NCBI GenBank assembly: GCA_044369995.1
Contig: JBILWG010000064.1
Span: 1 to 10,107 of the forward strand
Length of the DNA: 10,107 nucleotides
Source of the DNA: F1-60-MAGs149 sp044369995
Lineage (GTDB): Bacteria; Actinomycetota; Thermoleophilia; Gaiellales; F1-60-MAGs149
Direction: 5' to 3'
Numbering within the stretch: position 1 is the stretch's first letter; each line of letters begins with the position of its first letter. Of the stretch, positions 6,001-10,107 are shown in pieces. Under the pieces are notes generated by a model. It was not told where the DNA came from and did not search any database. It worked only from the letters and a program-made list of their open reading frames with translations. Both the position numbers and the translations under genes were made by a program.

Positions 6001-6038
6001 CGGATGTCCCGAAGGGTCTGATCCCGTTGGGACATCCG
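6001..6038. terminator. bidirectional hairpin between GST-like gene and moaDE
   Basis: CGGATGTCCC (6001-6010) pairs perfectly with GGGACATCCG (6029-6038). Continuing inward come a G-T wobble, an A-T pair, one A-G mismatch and three further G-C pairs (6014-6016 with 6023-6025) around a TCTGAT loop. It starts 48 nt after the GST stop and lies 2 nt past the moaDE stop, the place expected for a shared terminator of convergent genes. It lacks a T-tract, as is common in GC-rich actinobacteria. Confidence 0.75.
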
Positions 6039-6040
6039 AC

Positions 6041-6700
6041 TCAGGAGCCGCGCCCGACCCAGACGGCGCCGTCGGCGTAGACCTCGCGCTTCCAGATCGG
6101 GACGGAGACCTTCAGCTGCTCGATGATCCATTGGGTCGCGGCGAGCGCGGACGGTCGGTGGCGCGATGTGGAGACGATCACCACGGAGGCCTCGCCCGGC
6201 AGCACGATGCCGGTGCGGTGGACGATCTCCACGGCGAGCAGTTCGTGATCGGCGGCAGCCTGGCGGGCGATGCGGTCGAGCTCCTCGATGGCCATCTCCT
6301 CGTAGGCCTCGTACTCGAGCCGCACGACGTCCCTGCCACGCGTTGCGTTGCGCACGGTGCCGGTGAAGGCGGCCTGCGCTCCCGCCCGCTCGTCGTTGGC
6401 GCGCGCGTGCGCTGCGGCGATGTCGATGGGGGCGGCGGCCACGGCGATGCCGATCCGGGGCTCGTCGGACCCGCCGGAGACGGGCGGGATCAGCGCCACC
6501 TCGTCGCCGTCCGCGAGCACGGCGGTCTCGTCGGCGTAGGCGCGATTGACGGCCAACGCGATGCCGGGCGGGCGCTCGCCCAGTGCGAGCAGCTCCCAGA
6601 CGGCGCCGGCCGTGGTGCCCTCGGGCACCTCGAGCGCGGTCGAGCCGGTACCTGCGCGCTCGCGCAGCCCAGCGAAGAGGCGGACGGTGATGCTCGGCAC
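6041..6700 (-). CDS. moaX: MoaD-MoaE fusion, molybdopterin synthase (MoaX-like)
   Basis: Molybdopterin synthase inserts two sulfurs into cyclic pyranopterin monophosphate during molybdenum cofactor synthesis. It is normally MoaD (sulfur carrier) plus MoaE (catalytic). Here one 219-aa chain contains both. Residues 1-77 form the ubiquitin-like MoaD, ending in IPPVSGG with Gly76-Gly77. Residues about 82-219 are MoaE, with AFTGTVRNATRGRDVVRLEY (111-130), HRTGIVLPGEASVVI (161-175) and LKVSVPIWKREVY (196-208). Lys197 and Lys204 have the spacing of the E. coli MoaE active-site Lys119 and Lys126. MoaD needs a free C-terminal Gly-Gly to be thiocarboxylated, so cleavage after Gly77 is expected, as reported for mycobacterial MoaX. 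The start is a GTG with TAGACT 6 nt upstream. It is divergent from the mutase gene, 53 bp away. Confidence 0.92.
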   Translation of the reverse strand: MPSITVRLFAGLRERAGTGSTALEVPEGTTAGAVWELLALGERPPGIALAVNRAYADETAVLADGDEVALIPPVSGGSDEPRIGIAVAAAPIDIAAAHARANDERAGAQAAFTGTVRNATRGRDVVRLEYEAYEEMAIEELDRIARQAAADHELLAVEIVHRTGIVLPGEASVVIVSTSRHRPSALAATQWIIEQLKVSVPIWKREVYADGAVWVGRGS

Positions 6701-6706
6701 GTGGGC

Positions 6707-6712
6707 AGTCTA
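6707..6712 (-). promoter_or_regulatory. candidate -10 box for leaderless moaDE
   Basis: TAGACT on the minus strand with exactly 6 nt before the GTG start at 6700, the geometry of a leaderless mRNA. There is no Shine-Dalgarno between them and no clear -35. Confidence 0.45.
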
Positions 6713-6739
6713 CGGGGGCAGCGTGGAACCGTGTCCGGC

Positions 6740-6745
6740 TACGCT
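6740..6745 (+). promoter_or_regulatory. candidate -10 box for leaderless mutase gene
   Basis: GGCTACGCT ends in TACGCT, 8 nt before the GTG at 6754. No Shine-Dalgarno is present, so a leaderless or near-leaderless mRNA is likely. It sits 27 bp from the opposite-facing moaDE hexamer. Confidence 0.4.
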
Positions 6746-6753
6746 CCGACATC

Positions 6754-8313
6754 GTGAGCGACGATCAGGTGACGACCGAGTCCGGCATTCCCGTCCCGCC
6801 CTTCTGTGAGGGGGCCGGCAGCGACGTTATCGGCGACCCCGGGCAGTACCCGTACACCCGCGGCGTGCGCGCCGACGGCTATCGCACGCGGCCGTGGACG
6901 ATGCGCCAGTACGCGGGCTTCGCGAGCGCGGAGGAGACGAACGAGCGCTTCCACCTGCTGCTCGAGCGCGGCCAGACGGGCCTCTCGACGGCCTTCGATC
7001 TGCCCACGCAGCTTGGTCTCGACTCCGACGACCCGAAGAGCCTCGGCGAGGTCGGTCGCACCGGCGTCGCGATCGACTCGGTCGAGGACATGGAGCGCCT
7101 GTTCAAGGGCATCCCGATGGGCGAGGCCTCGACGTCGATGACGATCAACGCACCCGCCTCGGTCCTGCTGCTGCTGTACCAGCTGACGGGCGAGCGTCAG
7201 GGCGTGGCGCCGGAGCAGCTCAGCGGCACGATCCAGAACGACATCCTCAAGGAGTACGCGGCCCGCGGGAACTACATCTACCCGCCGCGCCCGTCGATGC
7301 GCCTGACGGTCGACACGATGGCCTACGCCAAGGAGCATCTGCCGCGCTTCAACACGATCTCGATCTCGGGGTACCACATCCGCGAGGCCGGCTCGACGGC
7401 GGTGCAGGAGCTCGCGTTCACGCTCGCCAACGGCCTCGCCTACGTGCAGGCCGCGGTCGATGCGGGGCTCGACGTCGACGCGTTCGCGCCGCGCCTGTCC
7501 TTCTTCTTCAACGCGCACAATGATGTCTTCCAGGAGGTCGCGAAGTTCCGCGCGGCCCGGCGCATGTGGGCGCGCTTCATGGAGGAGCGCTTCGGCGCCA
7601 AGGACGAACGCTCCAAGATGCTGCGCTTCCATGCGCAGACGGGTGGCTCGACGCTCACGGCGCAGCAGCCGGAGGTCAACCTGATCCGCGTCGCGCTGCA
7701 GGCGTTCTCCGCGACGGCCGGCGGCGCGCAGTCGCTCCACACCAACGGCTTCGACGAGGCGCTGGCCTTGCCGACGGAGCACGCCGCCACGCTTGCGCTG
7801 CGGACCCAGCAGGTGCTGGCCCACGAGTCGGGTATCACCGCGACGGCCGATCCGTTCGGCGGCTCGTGGTACGTCGAGGGCCTGACCGACGAGCTCGAGG
7901 CGCGCGCGCTCGAGTTGATCGACGAGATCGACAAGCTCGGCGGCAGCGTCGTCGCGACGGAGCAGGGCTTCATCCAGGATCAGATCGAGGACTCTGCCTA
8001 TCGCTCGCTGCGCCGCCTCGAGAACGGTGACGACATCGTCGTCGGCGTGAACAAGTACCGCAACGAGGAGGAGCCCGAGGTGCCGATCCACCGGATCGAC
8101 GCGAGCCTCGAGCAGCAGCAGGTCGCGCGCACGCAGGCGCTTCGCGCGGCGCGTGATAGCGGCGCCGTCGAGTCGGCGCTCGCCGCCGTCCGCGCCGCTG
8201 CCGACTCCGATGCGAATCTGCTGCATCCCATGAAGGACGCCCTCGCCGCGCACGCCACCGTTGGTGAGGTGTGCGGTGTTTTGCGCGAGACTTGGGGCAC
8301 CCACGACCGCTGA
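6754..8313 (+). CDS. methylmalonyl-CoA mutase, large (substrate-binding) subunit
   Basis: This 519-aa chain is the TIM-barrel catalytic part of a B12-dependent acyl-CoA mutase, converting (R)-methylmalonyl-CoA to succinyl-CoA. Substrate residues match methylmalonyl-CoA mutase: RPWTMRQYAGF carries Tyr53 (Tyr89 of the Propionibacterium enzyme), GTIQNDILKEYAAR carries Gln161 and Arg171 (Gln197 and Arg207), and SISGYH gives Tyr207-His208 (Tyr243-His244). Isobutyryl- and 2-hydroxyisobutyryl-CoA mutases have Phe or Ile and Gln at the first and third positions, so methylmalonyl-CoA is the favoured substrate. The protein ends at HPMKDALAAHATVGEVCGVL without the cobalamin-binding domain (DxHxxG absent), so a separate small subunit is required and is not in the window. 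The GTG start follows TACGCT and the N-terminus fits the family. Upstream neighbour of the carboxylase. Confidence 0.93.
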   Translation: MSDDQVTTESGIPVPPFCEGAGSDVIGDPGQYPYTRGVRADGYRTRPWTMRQYAGFASAEETNERFHLLLERGQTGLSTAFDLPTQLGLDSDDPKSLGEVGRTGVAIDSVEDMERLFKGIPMGEASTSMTINAPASVLLLLYQLTGERQGVAPEQLSGTIQNDILKEYAARGNYIYPPRPSMRLTVDTMAYAKEHLPRFNTISISGYHIREAGSTAVQELAFTLANGLAYVQAAVDAGLDVDAFAPRLSFFFNAHNDVFQEVAKFRAARRMWARFMEERFGAKDERSKMLRFHAQTGGSTLTAQQPEVNLIRVALQAFSATAGGAQSLHTNGFDEALALPTEHAATLALRTQQVLAHESGITATADPFGGSWYVEGLTDELEARALELIDEIDKLGGSVVATEQGFIQDQIEDSAYRSLRRLENGDDIVVGVNKYRNEEEPEVPIHRIDASLEQQQVARTQALRAARDSGAVESALAAVRAAADSDANLLHPMKDALAAHATVGEVCGVLRETWGTHDR

Positions 8314-8329
8314 GCGACGCCCGACGGGG

Positions 8330-8335
8330 TATTCT
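8330..8335 (+). promoter_or_regulatory. candidate -10 box, carboxylase beta gene
   Basis: GGGGTATTCT ends in TATTCT inside the 51-bp gap between mutase and carboxylase genes, giving a predicted leader of about 20-25 nt. The carboxylase could thus have its own promoter as well as read-through. No -35 is clear. Confidence 0.3.
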
Positions 8336-8348
8336 CCCGCCGTCCGAG

Positions 8349-8352
8349 AGGA
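8349..8352 (+). promoter_or_regulatory. possible ribosome binding site, carboxylase beta gene
   Basis: AGGA within GAGAGGAAG lies 12 nt before the GTG at 8365, longer than ideal. It is the only purine-rich candidate apart from GACGAGA (8354-8360), which lies 4 nt before the start. Confidence 0.35.
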
Positions 8353-8364
8353 AGACGAGATCCT

Positions 8365-9927
8365 GTGACCGACCGCCACGAAACCGGTACCACCGCCGAG
8401 CGCATCGCCCACCTGGAGGACCTGCGCGCGCAGTCCGAGCACCTCGATCCGAAGGCGGAGGAGCGTCAGCGCGCTCGCGGCAAGGGCCTTGCGCGTGAAC
8501 GCATCGAGGCGTTGTTCGATCCCGGCACGTTCCGCGAGATCGACCGCTACGCCCAGCATCGCAACGCCGAGCTGGCGGATCGTCGCCCGTACGGCGACGG
8601 CGTCATCACCGGGCATGGTCTGATCCACGGCCGCCGCGTCTTCGCGTTCTCGCAGGACTTCACCGTGTTCGGCGGCTCGCTCGGCGAGGTCTTCGCCGAG
8701 AAGATCTGCAAGGTGATGGATCTGGCGCTGCGCTACGGCTGTCCGATCATCGGCATCAACGACTCGGGTGGCGCCCGCATCCAGGAGGGCGTCGTGTCGC
8801 TTGGCGGCTACGCCGATATCTTCCAGCGCAACGTCGATGCCTCCGGTGTGATCCCGCAGATCTCGCTGATCATGGGCCCCTGCGCCGGCGGCGCGGTCTA
8901 CTCGCCCGCGATCACCGATTTCATTCTGATGGTTCGCGAGACCTCGCACATGTTCATCACCGGTCCCGACGTGGTGCGCGCGGTGACGGGCGAGGAGGTT
9001 TCGATGGAGGAGCTCGGCGGCGCGGATGCGCACGCCGAGAAGAGCGGCGTCTGCCATCTCGTCTGCGAGGACGAGGCGGCCGCCATCGCGGACGCCCGGG
9101 CGCTGATCTCGTTCCTGCCGCAGAACAACCTCGACGCCGCACCGTGGGCGCCGACGGACGATCCGGCCGATCGCGAGTGCACCGAGCTCGACACGCTCAT
9201 CCCGGACAGTCCGAACAAGCCGTACGACATGCACGCGGTGATCCGCTCGATCACCGACGACGGACTCTTCTTCGAGATCCAGCCGACGTACGCGATGAAC
9301 ATCCTGACCGGCTTCGCGCGCCTCAACGGGCACTCGATCGGCATCGTCGGCAACCAGCCGGGACAGCTCGCCGGCGTGCTGGACATCGCGTCGTCGGAGA
9401 AGGCCGCGCGCTTCGTGCGCACCTGCGACGCCTTCGGCATCCCGATCCTCACGCTCGTCGACGTGCCGGGCTTCCTGCCGGGCACCGAGCAGGAGTGGGG
9501 CGGCATCATCCGCCACGGCGCCAAGCTGCTGTACGCGTACGGCGAGGCGACGGTGCCGAAGCTCACGCTGATCACGCGCAAGGCCTACGGCGGCGCGTAC
9601 GACGTGATGGGCTCGAAGCACCTGCGTGCCGATGTCAATCTCGCGTGGCCGACGGCGGAGGTGGCCGTGATGGGCCCCGACGGCGCCGTCAACGTCGTGT
9701 ACCGCAAGGAGCTCGCCGAGGCCGCCGATCCGGACGCGCGTCGCGCCGAGCTGATCGACGAGTACAAGGCGCGCTTCTCGAATCCGTTCACCGCGGCCGA
9801 GCGCGGCTTCGTCGACGACGTGATCATCCCGCGCGAGTCGCGCGAGGCGCTGATCGACGCTCTCGAGGCGTCGCTCACGAAGCGCGTCGAGCGTCCCCGC
9901 CGCAAGCACGGGAACATCCCGCTGTGA
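8365..9927 (+). CDS. pccB: propionyl-CoA carboxylase beta chain (carboxyltransferase)
   Basis: A 520-aa biotin-dependent carboxyltransferase that moves CO2 from carboxybiotin to propionyl-CoA, making (S)-methylmalonyl-CoA. Both crotonase-like halves are complete. The N-half has NDSGGARIQEGVVSLGGY (132-149) and GPCAGGAVYSPA (171-182). The C-half has GNQPGQLAGVLD (329-340), VDVPGFLPGTEQE (365-377) and RKAYGGAYDVMGSKHL (405-420). Asp413 in GGAYDVM corresponds to the position (Asp422 in Streptomyces PccB) that favours propionyl- over acetyl-CoA, supporting the substrate. The C-terminus PRRKHGNIPL is typical of actinobacterial PccB/AccD5. The start is GTG. The gene lies 51 bp after the mutase gene and its TGA overlaps the next gene as GTGA. 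The biotin carboxylase/carrier alpha chain is not in view. Confidence 0.95.
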   Translation: MTDRHETGTTAERIAHLEDLRAQSEHLDPKAEERQRARGKGLARERIEALFDPGTFREIDRYAQHRNAELADRRPYGDGVITGHGLIHGRRVFAFSQDFTVFGGSLGEVFAEKICKVMDLALRYGCPIIGINDSGGARIQEGVVSLGGYADIFQRNVDASGVIPQISLIMGPCAGGAVYSPAITDFILMVRETSHMFITGPDVVRAVTGEEVSMEELGGADAHAEKSGVCHLVCEDEAAAIADARALISFLPQNNLDAAPWAPTDDPADRECTELDTLIPDSPNKPYDMHAVIRSITDDGLFFEIQPTYAMNILTGFARLNGHSIGIVGNQPGQLAGVLDIASSEKAARFVRTCDAFGIPILTLVDVPGFLPGTEQEWGGIIRHGAKLLYAYGEATVPKLTLITRKAYGGAYDVMGSKHLRADVNLAWPTAEVAVMGPDGAVNVVYRKELAEAADPDARRAELIDEYKARFSNPFTAAERGFVDDVIIPRESREALIDALEASLTKRVERPRRKHGNIPL

Positions 9928-10094
9928 GCCACATCGACGAGCGCGACGAGGCCAAGGCCCGCGAGGAGCTCGCCATCGCGGCGGCCCTGCGCGTGGTGGA
10001 GCAGGAAGGCCCGCTGGCCGGGCATCCCGCGTATCGCTCCGCGTGGCGCCGTCAGGCTGCCCGTGAGCAGCTCGACAACGGGATGGACGCATGA
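9924..10094 (+). CDS. hypothetical 56-aa protein after pccB
   Basis: It begins with a GTG overlapping the pccB stop (GTGA) and its own TGA overlaps the next ATG (ATGA), so it is embedded in a translationally coupled chain and very likely a real gene. The 56 residues are charged and mostly helix-prone: an acidic/basic first half (DERDEAKAREELAIAAAL), a break at EGPLAGHP, then a basic helix YRSAWRRQAAREQL. There is no signal or membrane segment. By position it resembles the small epsilon subunits (AccE/PccE) that follow carboxylase beta chains in actinobacteria, but I do not see their sequence features, so this is only a positional guess. A DNA- or enzyme-binding accessory peptide is equally possible. 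Confidence 0.6.
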   Translation: MSHIDERDEAKAREELAIAAALRVVEQEGPLAGHPAYRSAWRRQAAREQLDNGMDA

Positions 10095-10107
10095 GCACGC
10101 CGCCGTT
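10091..10107 (+). CDS. start of a further gene (truncated by window)
   Basis: ATGAGCACGCCGCCG starts at the ATGA overlap with the preceding stop and reads MSTPP before the window ends. Only the overlap supports it. By context it may be another carboxylase or mutase component, but nothing in the five codons identifies it. Confidence 0.4.

Noticed and set aside
8321..8345. Hairpin between mutase and carboxylase genes
   Set aside because: GACGG and CCGTC arms exist but the stem has bulges and no T-tract. It overlaps the candidate promoter, so I do not call it a terminator.
2007..9927. In-frame TGA (selenocysteine) readthrough in any gene here
   Set aside because: All recognised proteins are complete with family-typical ends. 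I saw no TGA interrupting a conserved region and no extension past a stop that continues the family.
6739..10098. Minus-strand open frame of 1119 codons antisense to the mutase and carboxylase genes
   Set aside because: It is a shadow of two well-identified genes with strong GC bias at third positions. Its translation is Arg/Ala/Val/Asp-rich low-complexity with no domain, and it overlaps the moaDE promoter region.
1..10107. CRISPR array, insertion sequence, phage or defence genes
   Set aside because: There are no evenly spaced direct repeats, transposase or integrase motifs, or target-site duplications. The palindrome pair does not have the repeat-spacer pattern.

Overview
The window comes from a very GC-rich bacterial chromosome. 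The gene set fits an actinobacterium: a CarD-type RNA polymerase binding protein, a TIGR03252-like HhH-GPD protein, a MoaD-MoaE fusion like mycobacterial MoaX, a two-subunit B12 mutase next to an acyl-CoA carboxylase beta chain, and several apparently leaderless starts. A deep-branching class such as Thermoleophilia is plausible, but this is inference from gene content; no rRNA or other phylogenetic marker is present.

Layout: (1) 1-363 is gene-free and holds two perfect, loopless palindromes of 30 and 44 bp that share one 16-bp core, plus smaller dyads. (2) 364-1688, minus strand, is an operon carD-like, HhH-GPD, and a 78-aa unknown. (3) 1816-2010, plus strand, is a small membrane protein divergent from carD; its stop codon shares a CTAG tetranucleotide with the end of selB. 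(4) 2007-5197, minus strand, is selA-selB, overlapping by ATGA. It encodes selenocysteinyl-tRNA synthase and the Sec-specific elongation factor. No selC or selD was seen. (5) 5284-5952, plus strand, is a glutathione S-transferase-fold protein. (6) 6041-6700, minus strand, is a MoaD-MoaE fusion (molybdopterin synthase). It faces the GST gene across a strong hairpin at 6001-6038. (7) 6754-10107, plus strand, is a propionate-pathway cluster: methylmalonyl-CoA mutase large subunit without a B12 domain, propionyl-CoA carboxylase beta chain, a 56-aa unknown, and the first codons of another gene. The last three are linked by GTGA and ATGA overlaps.

Working together: the carboxylase makes (S)-methylmalonyl-CoA from propionyl-CoA and the mutase makes succinyl-CoA from the (R) epimer. 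The biotin-carrying carboxylase chain, the epimerase and the small cobalamin-binding mutase subunit are expected elsewhere. SelA/SelB and molybdopterin synthase could both serve a selenocysteine-containing molybdoenzyme such as formate dehydrogenase, but no such enzyme lies here.

A recurring signal is a TANN(C/A/T)T hexamer upstream of all seven putative transcription-unit starts, usually without a recognisable -35 box. At selA, moaDE and the mutase it sits 6-8 nt before the start codon, as expected for leaderless mRNAs. Most of the window is well-understood metabolism and housekeeping. The least explained parts are the palindrome pair and the small unknown genes.
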